A stretch of 64,000 bases of DNA from Pachypanchax playfairii (taxonomy: Eukaryota > Chordata > Actinopteri > Cyprinodontiformes > Aplocheilidae). How positions within the stretch are numbered: the first letter of the stretch is position 1; each line of letters begins with the position of its first letter. The DNA is taken from contig SSNP01000007.1 in NCBI GenBank assembly GCA_006937955.1, positions 2,459,896-2,523,895 of the forward strand. Reading direction: 5' to 3'. Below are positions 25,116 to 37,787 of the stretch, in pieces. The position numbers and the translations under genes were made by a program. Below the pieces are notes generated by a model. The model had not been told where the DNA came from. It was given only the letters and a program-made list of their open reading frames with translations, and did no database searches.

Positions 25116-27119
25116 GTCTGTACAGTAGGAGCAAAATCAGGTCTTGTGTTCCCAGAAATAATAATAAGTTCAACCAGTTCAAAATTTGAAATTAATTTAT
25201 AAAAAGTGTAATTATTGCGTGAGTTTTTCTTCTCATTAGTGTTTGGATCTTTGTTATTCTGGATTCTTTTTTGCAATAAGACTAGAATTAAATAAATCTT
25301 AAGAATTTTGCTTCAAGGTCAGCGTTTTATTCAAATTAAATGAATAAAAAGGCAAAGGTTTTTATTTATGATGATTACTGACTTTATGAGCTACGTGGAG
25401 CAAAACATATTCTTTGTCAAATATATATTATATCATATATAAATATGAATCACTCATAGTAAATATATAAGTTGCTGCCATACATACTGTATATGATAGA
25501 TTATCATTCAACAAACCTCCAAATTTGAAAATTCAAGCACGTCAACACAAAATGTCAAGACAACATAAACACTACTGTGAAAACTGAAGTATTTAACTTG
25601 TTTATTGATTCTCTCTCATAGTTAATTCAATTAATCAGGAATGAATTTCAGTCATTTAAATGTACATGGATGAGTTAAAGGGAGACGCGAGAACTACATC
25701 CACCCTGCTGATGTATCAGTATGAGGCTGTTTTACTGTGAAAGCAACTCGATTATTGCATTTTACAGTCTGATTAGATCCTCGTGAAGTACATGATAACA
25801 CTAACATTACTGTTCTGTGAAAACGTGGTGGTTCAACATGTATCCAGTTCCTTTTTACCTCAAGTTTTTTTTTGTATTTTTTAGTTCATTGGTTGCTTGT
25901 GACATCTGTCATTATTTCCCCATCACTCAACTTATCACACCTGTGTTTACTCAGTTAACCAGCTCAGCTGCTTCCTAGTTCAGAAATCACGTCTTCCTCC
26001 TTGCTTTGCATGTATCGTTGTCAGATCTAGTTCCCTTTAGTTCTACGTGTTCTTACTGTACTCCAAATTGCAAACATTTTGTTTTATAGACGAAGTTTCA
26101 TTTTGGATTCTTGTCTCATCATCTCATGATAATAACAAAAGGACAGAAATCTGCAATGATCTTATAGAAGCTGCTGTGGCTAGAAGCATATTGGGAGTTA
26201 TGAAGGATTATAAAGTCCGACAATCTGAACTCAATTATTTACATTGAGACAGAATATAATTCAAGACAGCTGCTGATCTTTGCATCCAGGCTTTTGACAT
26301 GCTAAGCCATGCCGGAGTGCACAACCCCATGTCGTGGATCTACAGTCACACCTGCCATCATGCTTCACCCAGGACCCTGATACACTGTCATCAAAATTTA
26401 TAAATCAGCATGACCTCATTCTTGAAGTTTAGTGCATGCTCAAAACAACTGTGGACCTATCAGATTAACAAGGAGCTCTGCAAGACCCTGCAAAGACCCC
26501 TCATTATGTGGCTCTGCAGCAGAGTTTTCATCCAGTGTACAAGGACGTCTAAATAAATAAAAACAGCAACATTCACACTTTTCCCCTCCATTCTTTTAAT
26601 AATAATGAGCTGCCAATTGATTCAGTGCCTGACCCAAAAGATTAAAACAATAAATCAATAAAATACAAAAACAAAACAATATTTTGAAACATTTAGTTTA
26701 AAGTGGAACTTTTACTCTTTTTTTTATGGTGTACCAGTGTTTTCAGGATAAACCCGGGATCCGTCTGTATTATTCTGGCGCTAACGTGTATTAGTTTGTG
26801 TTGCTTTGTTAGCTGCTAAGTTCAAGACATAATGTTTGATCTAAAGGTCATCTTTGTTTACATTTTCATGAACATTAATAGTAAAAATACCAGGTGAGTT
26901 AACCTTTTACCCTTTGTCTACAATATTTAAACTGAATGTTCAATGGAAATGCACATATATTTTAACATTGAGTTATTGTCCCAGTGATCTCTATTAGGCT
27001 AATTAAGCCAATTAACCTTCTGAAACAATCCCGTAACACCACAGGACCATCTTGCCAATGCTGTACAAATTCCTGAAGGTACAACATACACAGGCATGTG
27101 TGTGTGACTGATCTGTTCC

Positions 27120-27400
27120 CAGATACACCAAAAGGACAAGCGCTGATTCATATCATTAGCATAAACAAATTAGGGCATCGCTCCCTCGTTAGACCAAATA
27201 TGTCTCATTAGTGCCACAGCTGAACAAACCTCCTGATTAGGCTTCACTGTCTCCCTCTGAAGCCTGCAAAAGGAGAGTCTATTTTTTAATTAAGCTCATT
27301 TGCATTTACAAATGAGAAGCTAATTAATGAGACTCATTTTCTGGGGCTTTTCAGGTTTAGCAGGAGGCATGTGGAACAGTTGATACCTGCATGTGGAACG
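27120..27400. promoter_or_regulatory. Candidate enhancer-like element (homeodomain/POU motif cluster)
   Basis: This block contains ATTTGCAT (the POU octamer in one of its common forms) at 27298-27305, TTTAATTAAG and GCTAATTAATGAG homeodomain-type cores, and CATTAGCATAAAC. Together they give dense, non-repetitive regulatory-looking sequence. It lies about 11.5 kb upstream of bhlhe23, a neural gene, so a distal enhancer is plausible. Conservation is untested. Confidence 0.3.
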
Positions 27401-30400
27401 ACAAGAGGTGAAGAGAGGCCACTCTCAAAACTATCAGCCAAATTGATGTTGTTACACATTTCCTAATGAATTCATGGGGAAAAAACAACAAAAACATGTA
27501 ATTTACATGTTATTTGCCTCATCTGTAAATTTTCTGTTACATAAGTTTGCAGTGAAGCCCACAGTTAGCTAATCTTTTATAATTTCAGATGAGGCATCTG
27601 TGCTGCATCATGTCGTTGCTATGATAGAAGCAACTCGCTTGGTTTTAAATCGTTAGGCTTCACTCAAACTGAAAGACGTAAATCTCTCAAAGATTGGATG
27701 AGAGGGATGAAAAGGTGACAGGGCAAATATAGTGTTTGTAAATCTACAGAGGAAGAAACAGGGAGAACAAGAGGAAGTGAAGGAGGGAAAGAGAAGTGTG
27801 ATATCATCAATTAAATAACCCTCCCACGCAGCATCTGGTGCTCTCTACCAGGCCGTCTGTCTCTTTGCCGACCATTGCATGTTAATTCTCTGCTTCTCTG
27901 TTTCCATTTTTTTTTTTTGTCTCCAGTTCAGACACATAATTGTTGTTTAAATCGTCTGAATTAGAACATGCATGTCACATCCGGTGCAGAATGTTTACAG
28001 ACTGGCTGGGAATCAGCATCTGGTTGAGAGAAAACAGGAGAATCTGATGGAAAGTGTTAAAACAGTGTCAGCTCTTTCTACCCTTTCCTTTATGTCTTCT
28101 GTGGGCTTCTGTAGTTGCTGCACCCTCATCTGAGTCTCAACCAGCTGCACCTGCAGCTCATAAGCAATCACACTTCTCTGTTGCACTGAAGCAACACTTG
28201 TGCCAGATTGTTGTTGTCACTATGGTGATACTTGGCTAACTGTTCTAGACTTATGTGTTTCCGTTCTCTGTGCAGCACCTCTTGTGAAGCTGGTTGAATG
28301 CTTTTGTTGTCAAATCAGACTCTCTGTATGATCCCCATACTGCTCTCACACATAGTTCTAGGACTCACCTTGCCCCGCCCACTCTCCACCTTCTGGATCT
28401 TACACCTGAAGACAAAACAAACACCTTTAATCTAAACTGGACTCTTAACGTCTATAACTGGGATTATTCCTTGATACTGACTCTTAACAGGATGAAGATT
28501 AAATATGTGTTTCCTACTCTGCCTGAACATTGAATCAAACATCTGAAGGAGAAAGATTCATGCATAGTGGGACAATATGAACGAGAAACAGTTATCAGGA
28601 TGATAATGTGTTTATATAAATTGTCAGAATCCATTTAAAATATTGAGCAAAGTGAGCTAGTTTGTAAAATAAATGTGCATCCTTCTGTTTCGGTTTAGTT
28701 CAGTTCGGTAATGAGAGAAGGGATGTTATAGATATGCATCAGGCGTCGGATTAAGTTAAAAAAGAATCTTCAAAAATCGTCATGTTGGTGAGACATAAGC
28801 GATACGTTCTTGTCTCTTTTTTCCCAAAATTTTCATCTCTTGCTTGTGTGCGTGTGTGTGTGTGTGTTTGATTCAGAAATCTAGGTCAACACAGTGAATT
28901 AGAAACCATCTGCATATTTCTGCCTGACAGCGCACAATGAAGTCCTTTAATGTTGTTTAACCACACAAACATTAACTCGACAGGCATCTTTGAATTTCAC
29001 TTCTGAACATTTTGAGAGGAAAATGTTAAAGGAACATCTATCAGACTGACTGACCCTCCAAAATATGCACGTCTTCGACAAACGAGGGCACATTTTACCA
29101 CGGTGTGTTGCAGTGTGTGAGTATGAAACCAGTGTGTGGGAATGAATGTTATTTGATGGAGTCTGTGCTTTCTTTTAGAAACACTCAGCTAATGATATGC
29201 CTCTGTCATCCAACTCGGGTCTCAGCTCTCTTCCTATTCTGCAAGTGAAGGAGATAACGAGGGAGCAGACAGCGCAAAACTTCACACAGAGAGGAATCAG
29301 CACAAAGTGACGTCTCAGACCTAACTCCCAGAAACTTTCTCTTCTCCTCTGATTTCTGTCTGTTTTTTTTTTTTTTTTTTGCAGTCTGAAAAACCTCCTT
29401 CAGACTTCTTTATGAACACCTTCTGATCGTGTTGCAGACAGCTCCTTTTTATCTAACTCAAATATTGGGGGATTTTCTGGAAACAAGCCCAATTTGAATG
29501 TAGCAGACAGACTTAAGTGAACTTGAGTGATACTCAAGGTGGAGACTGCAGCAGGGAGACGATTCACAGCAATATTGACTTAAAATTGTCCTTGTTGCCA
29601 CTCTGTGAGTATTTCTGTGCAAGCTTACATTGTGCGCATTTGTGCACGTGGCTGTGCATGAGCTTCTTGTTCGTTTTTGAGTGACTCAATGGGACAGAGG
29701 CTCGTCCCCCTCAGAGCACCATGCTTCTATGGATGTTAATGTGGACTGACGCAGGGGTGTCCCCCAAGGGAAGGAACATGGCCAGAGAGGGAAGGTTTTT
29801 GTGTGTGTGTTGTGTGTGTTCTTTCTTTAATCCTCTCCCTTCTCCTCAGAACCAGAGCAAGAAAGAGGCACTGAGCCGCCAAATGAATAAATAAAAGCAT
29901 CAGCCCCCACCTCTTTCATTTCTTTCAAGCCCGAAGCCCTGCACAGGAGCACCTAAAAGCATTTTAACAAGAGAGTCACTTCATTAAATATGGACTTCCT
30001 GTCCACCAAATCCCTAGAAGGAAAACTCTGAGTGACTTTTTACATTGTGAAATGTGGTGAAAAGTATAGGGAGTGGAGAGGGAGCATACACTGGAGACTA
30101 AGGCAAAAGGAGAAAACCAAAGAGCTGCCGAGACAAAAGAAGAGAAATACACCACGATATGCAAGGCAAGATAACAGAAGCACTGAGGTGGAAATTGGTG
30201 AAGACCTGACAAGTCAGTTTTGCATTGAGCGCATGCTCTTTTTATGTTGTTGTGCAATGCAATCTGTATTCAAAATCCCGGCAGCTAGAAGAGTCAGAAA
30301 AATCATTACTGAGATAAAGAATAAGACTCACAGGAAGGCAGCAGAGGGAAGAAGAAAACCAGGAGTTCTGCTCTGTGATTAGCTCAGTGACAATCAAAAC

Positions 30401-30779
30401 TCTCAGACTTCGAATCTGACTCACAGCAAACGTTTTATGGTTTTCAATCGTTGGTAAGAAATGACAGCCTCCTTTGTATTCTCGGAAAACTTCAAAAGAA
30501 GGTTCTGAAGCAACAATGAGGTCAGTTCACTGCTGCATTATTAATATTTATGTGCTGTTAAACAAAAAACAGATGATATTTGTGAACTTTCAATGAGATA
30601 TTTGATAAATTCTAACGTTTCAGCTCAAAGTTCAGTCTTCTAGTCTGTCTGTCAGGGATTAGACAGAACAAAAAAAAGGAATTTTTCAAAAATTTCACAA
30701 AGACTGGGCTGTAATCAAAAGAAGGCCAAAAAAAAAACAGAACAAATGAAATATCAGGAATTATAAAAGTCAGTCATTT

Positions 30780-30885
30780 TTCTTCACCCATTCAGGGTCA
30801 TAAGGAGTTGGTGTCTTTCTCCAGTGGGTGAGAGGCGGGGTCACACCCGAACAGTTCACCTGTCCATCACGGCGCAATTTCTGTT
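30780..30885 (-). mobile_element. Short fragment of an interspersed repeat related to the 19.4/52.8 kb element
   Basis: The order of phrases GGTCATAAGG, TCTCCAGTGGGTGAGAGG, GGGGTCACACCCG, ACAGTTCACCTGTCCATCAC parallels the minus-strand arrangement at 19430-19490 (CTCCAGCTGTCATTAGGCCA, ACAGGTCACCAGTCCATCAC). It seems to be an older or different subfamily copy of about 100 bases. Confidence 0.5.
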
Positions 30886-30934
30886 GGAAATAGTGAAAAA
30901 ACATGTACACAGTAGCATTAATGTAAAGACAATT

Positions 30935-31160
30935 ATTTTATGACTGCAACCTTTGTTACACATGGAACTGAAGAAGAATAAATCAGCACAACCAAAAGCA
31001 AGTATAAATACTGGGACAAATGATTACTGAATGAGAAACAGGTGAGCTGATGAGTAGATGAAGAGCAGGTGTGTGAAACTGAATGAAACCAGGAGAAGCA
31101 AAAGACAGAACAAACTAAACACAACAAAGAACAAAGAATAAACCTCAAACTAAAATGCAT
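30935..31160 (-). mobile_element. Probable interspersed repeat fragment (minus orientation)
   Basis: Read on the minus strand, this is a T/C-rich sequence with CACACCTGCTCTTCATC, CAGCTCACCTGTTTCTCATT and TATTTATACTTG. This layout is common in fish LTR or 3'-end repeat sequences. No coding domain is present. The 75-codon frame here (MHFSLRFILCSLLC) is a low-complexity translation of this T-rich strand. Confidence 0.3.
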
Positions 31161-32573
31161 AATTGATCCTATTTTACTCAGTTCTTCAACTTGTTTGTGA
31201 TTCTTTTTGGATTTTTAGAGGATAAAACATTAAAATAACTCATCAGAGGAGGAAAAGACAACAAATAACGTGATGAAAGTAAAGATCGGATACAAGGAGG
31301 GAATAAAGACAAATATTAATTTATCAATATATCAATCTGAACCTTGAGTCAGTTAGCTACAAAAAATTAAACAGAAATATAAGGCTGCAGAAGAGTTTAT
31401 TTTCCATCATGTATTAACTTTTGAAAGAACTTCAGGGTGCAAACTCATGCCCCCCCGGGGGTGGGGGGTTGTAAAGCAGGAGGATAAAACCTTCAAAGAA
31501 AATGATTCTTTTTCAGCATCTCTAAAACACTCCTCTCCCACCTTAACTCCTCTGAAAATCCATCTTAGCCCAAAATATATTTATATATATTTCAACTCCT
31601 ACAACTTCTATCTCAGATCAGCTTAATTCTAATTAAAATATCACTGATTTTACAACTCCCTGGAGTCCAATCATTCTCTTCCTCTTTTTATAGCATAGCT
31701 TCATTAAAGTGGCTCACTCTGCAAATCAGAAATGTAGGTTCTTTTCTTGTAGACAGAAACTTGTAACCCGCAAGATGCGTGTTTAATTCAGTTGACGGAA
31801 AGAAGGAAGAGGGAGCTGTGAATTGATGTGCTCATTTAAACTTGGCGACTCTTTCTAATTGGAAAAAAACCAGAGTGAGAAAAAAGGCAGCTCAGATTGA
31901 AACCAGTCACATGACAAGGTGGTAAATCAATTGAACAAAAGCCCACTTGCATGTTTTTCTTTTAATTATGTTTTACAGCGTTAATAAATACCTGAATCGT
32001 TATGCGCAACAGCCTGAGGAGGTGCTCGTTTTTTGTGTGAAACTCCTATTTTAACCAAGTCTGTAAGTTTGTGTGGCTGAGAGAAATAAACAGGATATAA
32101 CAGATTTCTGTCTTTACACAGATTCACATTAACACTGTCATTTATCACATCAGCAAACCCTCCAGTCAAATTCTGTAGATGGACAAAAAATGATTAAATA
32201 CAAAACACTGCAGTGACCCATGTGGGAAAATCCACTCCACACAGATTTAATGTTTTCATACATGAATTATAAAGTCCATCAGCATTTTTTGTCTATTTTT
32301 AGATGTGAAATGTAACATTAAAGACTCCATTAGACAACATGCAGTTTTACTGAGAAATAAACATTTGACATAAAGACAAAAGCGGAACAATTTTTATTTT
32401 ATTAATCTTGATTTGATTCCAGATTCTTATAAAACTATGATACATTTTCACTGTGATTAAATATTTCACGTACTGGTAGCAGTTTATAACATGAACATGT
32501 GAAGTGATTGGTGATATTACTTTATTTATTGCATTTATTGACCCCACCTCAAAATGATGGGGCACAGATTTAA

Positions 32574-32584
32574 AAAATGGCGGC
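32574..32584 (+). promoter_or_regulatory. YY1-type site
   Basis: AAAATGGCGGC fits the YY1 consensus AANATGGCGGC. It stands alone in AT-rich DNA, without a GC-rich promoter around it. Confidence 0.25.
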
Positions 32585-32876
32585 ACATGTAAATACTGTT
32601 ATTTTTTATTGTTTTAAAATGTGTATTTTTATTCTAAAAACACAAGTTTTTACAAAATTATTGGCTGTTCATAATTTAAGTGGTGCCATAAACTAAAATG
32701 GAATCAAAATCTGTGAAAGCACAATGATAATGATATATATTTTTACTCATCATTATCTATAATTAATCAAAACGTTTTGATTGAATTTGACACCCTTCAG
32801 TTATCTGTCTGAAAACTAGTTGAAAAGTGAGCAACCTACTTATACTGTTTATGATCCTTTTTAAAATGTTTTCCTG

Positions 32877-32940
32877 TTGCTCAGGTGATTGACAGGTTAT
32901 ACAGAAATCAGAGGGTCACAGTTCAATCCCTTCACCCTCT
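32877..32940 (+). mobile_element. Diverged tRNA-derived SINE head
   Basis: TTGCTCAGGTGATTGACAGG followed 24 bases later by GTTCAATCCC resembles the A box and B box of a common teleost tRNA-derived SINE family (typical pattern GCTCAGGTGGTAGAGC ... GGTTCGATCCC). Both boxes carry substitutions and the body is not recognisable, so it is an inactive fragment. A real tRNA is excluded because no cloverleaf can be folded. Confidence 0.45.
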
Positions 32941-34980
32941 GATGTGTTCACCCTCTTCACCATCATGTCAGTGAGATAGATCATGACCAAATTTAAGTTT
33001 TTTTTAAGTTATGATTCAAGTTTTTTCATGAATCTTGAGAGAAAAACACACTTTAAGACATTTTGCAGAACACTCTTGTGTTTTATGACGATGAAATTAT
33101 AATTCTGCATTTAAGAAATTAGTTGAGCTCTTTATTTGACTGCAGGAGGAGCCTTGACAGGACTCGACATGAAACGGCCCCTGCACAGGTTTATGTATCA
33201 AGGGTGCATCGCTTCATTTGTCTTATTTTCATCCACTTATCATTCTGGATCAAGATAAAACTGCTTTTATATCATGGCTCCAGAATCCAGAAATTCTCCC
33301 GCAGACTCTTCTCAACAATGGATTTTATTATTATTATAATTCACTTGAAAATTAAGAGCACTGAACACAGTCAACAAAGATTCTTTTTTCAGTATCTGCT
33401 ATAGAAAAGTGTTGATTCCCCTCCGTCCGTCCGTCCATCCATCCAGTTTTAACTGTTTGACGCTTGACACAGATCAGTGCTCGTTCTGAGACAGTGTGAC
33501 ATCTTTACTTTGAGATCTTGGGTCCTCACATGAGTGGAATTACTCCCTAATTCTGAACTAGTTTTTAAGTTTTCAAAACATAATTGTTTAAAGAATCTTT
33601 GTTTTTTGTTTTTTTTTTAAGTTTATTGGGTTTTACTTATTCCAAATAGCAATAGTGAGATCAACAACTGAAAACACAGGAGGTTAATATATAAATTATC
33701 ACAAAATCCCTCCTTTAACTTGGAAGGAAGAAGCTGCTCACAGGAATATTTACAGCTCAGTTACTTGTATTTTGCTGAATCTGAGATTTTTATTAATTTA
33801 AAATGTTTACAAGTATTTGCAGTTGAAAAAATCCACCTCATCACTTCCTGTTGTCCCAAGCTGCAAGGAGTATTTAGGAAACCACATGATGGTTTTAGTT
33901 AGTTCATGTTGAGGATTAAGTTATTCAGTCAGTGAGTCGAAGCTTGTGGATCTAACCGCTGCGTAGATGAAAATCCAATTTCTGCTTTTCAGAAAACCTT
34001 GTTGTGGAATCTAAACCTCGTCTCACTGCGCAGCTGGTGACTGGAGATCATGGTGTTATTGTTACTGTATGTTCTCAGATCCTCATGTGAGGCTGAAAGA
34101 CTCGCTGGTAGTTTTGTAGCTTTGATGATGTGTGTGATGTCTAAAGCGAGTTAACTGTCTAAGTTGAATTATAACACAACAGGACAGCGGCACCTTTAAA
34201 AAGGACCAAAGTGACTCCGAAGTGGGTCAGAGTAAAAATATCTTCAACAATTATTCATGGGACCCCGCCTATCTGTACCATGACTCCACCCTGTGAAAAA
34301 TCTGCATTGCACTGCAGTGAGGAAAGACAAAATGGAGAGTGAAACAGACATGGAGAGGGGAGAGAATCTTAAGGGGGAAAGAGAGAAAAGGAAAAAACAA
34401 AAAGTCTTGAGAGTTGTTTACTTATGTTTTGGCTCGGCCTGTGATGAAACGTGGGTGCAATGAGCAATGCACAAAGCATAGTGTACAATGTGTGCCTTGC
34501 AAACGCTCGCTTTGATGCTCTGTGCAAAATTTTTCCAACATTTGCTCTGCCATCATTAGCAATCCTCCCAACAAACTCCAACATGTAACACAATTGAAAC
34601 TGACTGCCAAGACCGGCTATACAAGACTGATCACGACTATCTTGCGCTAACGAACTTCCTGTCTAATCTAAGATGAAAGAGTTTTGGATTTGGGGGAAGC
34701 AGAAACCTTCTGAAATCTCTCTGATTGTGTAAGTATGGATGGAGGGTGCTGTCAGGGATGTGTGTTTCATGAGTGCCTGTACTTAAAGCATCACAACCGG
34801 GGCAATGAAAACAATTAAGGGTTGCACTTATTTGCGAAGAAAACCTGATTTCGGTGCGGCAGAGGGGTGTCGGGGCTGCCAGGTCTCTGTAGGTCCGCAC
34901 TGTAAATCCACACATTAATCAGAGTCGGCAGGGAGAGATCAAAGGAGCCTGTTCCATCTTTCTGAGAGCAGCACTTTGAT

Positions 34981-35030
34981 GTGTGTGTGTGTGTGTGAGT
35001 GTGTGAGTGTGTGTGTGCAGGTGTGTGTGT
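34981..35030. repeat. Imperfect (GT)n microsatellite
   Basis: Fifty bases of GT with GAGT and GCAG interruptions. Confidence 0.9.
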
Positions 35031-35444
35031 TAGAGACAGAGAGAGCGAGAAAGGAGGAATGAGTCAGACAGAGGGAGAAGACTGAAATTAGATGACAGAC
35101 AGCTCGTGTGGATCCTGCAGGAGTTCGATAAACAACATAAGCAAAATCAAGGTCTGCTGTAACTTTCTGCACTGATTAAACTTAAACATCCCTCCAGAGA
35201 ATACTCTCATCCGGAGTGTGAATGGGGAAAAAGGGACAGATAGAAACGTGGCTGGATGACACAACACATGTATGATATAGGAGTTTGTGTTCAAATTCAT
35301 GTTCCTGCATACTAACTACATTGATCATCAAATTCAGAGCAACAAGAAAGACTTTCCTGCCACATGGTGGATCTCTGGTCTTACTGCAACACAGAGCCAC
35401 AGTCCACCGTGACGTGCCATGAAAACATGGAGGCTGAGCCTGCA

Positions 35445-35458
35445 GTTGCCAAGGCAAC
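35445..35458. promoter_or_regulatory. Near-palindromic RFX X-box (GTTGCCAAGGCAAC)
   Basis: GTTGCCAAGGCAAC has two inverted GTTGCC half-sites, the optimal arrangement for RFX dimer binding. It lies about 3.5 kb upstream of the bhlhe23 start codon and about 450 bases from a CTCF-type motif. Confidence 0.45.
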
Positions 35459-35898
35459 ACAGAGCTGCAGCACTGGCTTCAAAAGCATCATTTATTATTA
35501 GTTTCCGTGTTGACACTTTTGTATTTCTTTCATTCTCTGTGAATCAGTGGTCCGGCTCTAAAAACGGGCAGTGACTTCATGTGCGGCTGTGAGGTGAGCA
35601 CAAGGGGAACGATGTAAAAATGAGCCATCAATGCATGACCTAGATACGCTTTTTAAAAAAAAATCACTAAAAGTGAGCTGCACAGCAAACCTTTCCTCTC
35701 GTCTAAAAATCATTTATAAAAAGCATCTTTAGGTCACGCTGTTCAGATGTTAACTTGAAGGTGTTCCACTTTAGATACTGGATCAAAGTTAAAGAGATTA
35801 AATGACAGTTTACGTTTGATGAAATCTATTTTTTTTTTCTGCGAAGTAATATGTTTTCCATTTTAACGTGCAGAAATTTTGTCAATTCATGGACTTTT

Positions 35899-35912
35899 CT
35901 GCCACCTGGTGG
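35899..35912 (-). promoter_or_regulatory. CTCF-type motif, minus orientation
   Basis: On the minus strand the sequence reads CCACCAGGTGGCAG, which fits every position of the core CTCF consensus CCASYAGRKGGCRS. It lies about 460 bases left of the three-unit satellite array. Confidence 0.5.
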
Positions 35913-36367
35913 AAACATTTTCAAATTAAGGAAAAAAGTGCAAATCTTGACTGCAATACAGTTGTGCTTTACAGTCTTTTATGTTGTACTTTCAGCTTGA
36001 ATGACAGATTTAATCCTACATGCCACAAAATGTCAGCAATGAAATATAAACAGCTGGATGCAACCCCACAGAGCAGCACAGCAGCATTGTGTGATCGACC
36101 AGCTCCTCAGATCTGAATCTGACCTCAAATATATGAAGATGCATACTGTAATTAGCTGCCATATTGTTTTTATTTTGTAGTTTAGAGTTGTTTGAGTCGT
36201 TACAACAGATCAAATCAACGGTCCTGTTTCTCTTCTTTCATGTGTTGATGTTCTTAAATTCCAAACTTTTTATATTACAAGTTCTTTTATGTGCTTCTAA
36301 GTTTTTTTTTATGGAGGCTGTCCAGATTTACACCTTCACACTCATTAAAGAAATCCTTTTAATTTGT

Positions 36368-36368
<1 letters not shown>

Positions 36369-36401
<33 letters not shown>

Positions 36402-36687
36402 GTGTGTTTTGGTATCCTTATGGGGACCGTCCATTGACTTCTATTGATTTTAGTAACTAGATTTATACCTAACCCAAACCCTTTTCCTAACCTTAACCAT
36501 TACTGATCTATAACTAACCCTAAGACTAACTAAAACTCTATTCACACCATACCTATAAACCTAACCCCTAACCCTAAAAAGGGGAGTCCCCCTCATGGGG
36601 ACCAGGCTTCGGTCCCCACAAGAACCCTCGGACCCCAGAAAGATAGTAAAAGTCAGGAAACGGGTCCTCAGGAGGTCAGAAATACAA

Positions 36688-36729
<42 letters not shown>

Positions 36730-37015
36730 GTGTGTTTTGGTATCCTTATGGGGACCGTCCATTGACTTCTATTGATTTTAGTAACTAGATTTATACCTAA
36801 CCCAAACCCTTTTCCTAACCTTAACCATTACTGATCTATAACTAACCCTACGACTAACTAAAACTCTATTCACACCATACCTATAAACCTAACCCCTAAC
36901 CCTAAAAAGGGGAGTCCCCCTCATGGGGACCAGGCTTCGGTCCCCACAAGAACCCTCGGACCCCAGAAAGATAGTAAAAGTCAGGAAACGGGTCCTCAGG
37001 AGGTCAGAAATACAA

Positions 37016-37049
<34 letters not shown>

Positions 37050-37335
37050 GTGTGTTTTGTTATCCTTATGGGGACCGTCCATTGACTTCCATTGATTTTA
37101 GTAACTAGATTTATACCTAACCCAAACCCTTTTCCTAACCTTAACCATTACTGATCTATAACTAACCCTAAGACTAACTAAAACTCTATTCATACCATAC
37201 CTATAAACCTAACCCCTAACCCTAAAAAGGGGAGTCCCCCTTACGGGGACCAGGCTTCGGTCCCCACAAGAACCCTCGGACCCCAGAAAGATAGTAAAAG
37301 TCAGGAAACGGGTCCTCAGGAGGTCAGAAATACAA

Positions 37336-37373
<38 letters not shown>
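36369..37373 (+). repeat. Three-unit compound satellite array with CA spacers
   Basis: Three bodies start at about 36401, 36729 and 37049, with the TATCC landmark at 36413, 36741 and 37061 (periods 328 and 320). CA tracts lie at 36369-36400, about 36692-36728, 37019-37048 and 37339-37373. The units share GAAACGGGTCCTCAGG, where the 24 kb array has GAAACTGGTCC, and TTTTCCTAACC. So units are more alike within an array than between arrays. It ends about 1.5 kb before the bhlhe23 start codon. Confidence 0.97.
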
Positions 37374-37375
<2 letters not shown>

Positions 37376-37702
37376 GTGCATGTATTCAAAACTTTTCCAT
37401 GGATTGTCAGTTGAAAACATTTGAAAGCACCTGACCTGTCAGAAGTACTGCATCTTTATAAAAGGGTTTTACAGACAACAGAAGGTAATAAAATCTGAAT
37501 ATGTTGATAAAATACACATATCAAAGTTAAAACCTCAGACAAACGCACTGGTTTGAACACAAAAAGGTCACATTGTGTCCGATGTTCCTGCAGAAACAAC
37601 AAATTTGGCAACATTTAGTGGATAAAGAATAAACATCCATAAAATACAAAGATAAACATAAAACAATACATTTATATCAGTGATCTTCATTAACAGCTTC
37701 TT

Positions 37703-37716
37703 CCAACAGGTGGCAC
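37703..37716 (+). promoter_or_regulatory. CTCF-type motif, plus orientation (weaker)
   Basis: CCAACAGGTGGCAC fits CCASYAGRKGGCRS except for A at the fourth position. It is one of two same-orientation motifs 71 bases apart. Confidence 0.4.
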
Positions 37717-37773
37717 CAGAGCAGAAACAAATTGTGCAAAAATTCTCCTTAAACCTTGTACTACTGCACAGTG

Positions 37774-37787
37774 ACCAGCAGGCGGCG
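37774..37787 (+). promoter_or_regulatory. CTCF-type motif, plus orientation
   Basis: CCAGCAGGCGGCGC matches the CTCF core except for C at the K position, and continues as GCTC like the extended consensus. It points toward bhlhe23, whose start codon lies about 1.1 kb downstream. Confidence 0.5.

Larger units (their letters stand above)
25116..36368. other. Intergenic AT-rich DNA, gene-free 11 kb
   Basis: No coding region recognised. Features seen inside are listed separately: an ATTTGCAT/TAATTA-rich block, a repeat fragment at 30.8 kb, a likely repeat at 30.95-31.15 kb, a tRNA-like SINE fragment at 32.9 kb, YY1-type and RFX-type sites, and a CTCF-type site at 35.9 kb. The segment at about 25860-26540 has C/T-rich phrases reminiscent of fish interspersed repeats, but I could not assign it. 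The 116-codon frame at 30032-30382 is lysine/arginine-rich and without a domain. Confidence 0.5.

Noticed and set aside
32877..32940. tRNA gene
   Set aside because: Only A-box and B-box-like words are present, with changes at key positions and no cloverleaf. It fits a decayed SINE better.
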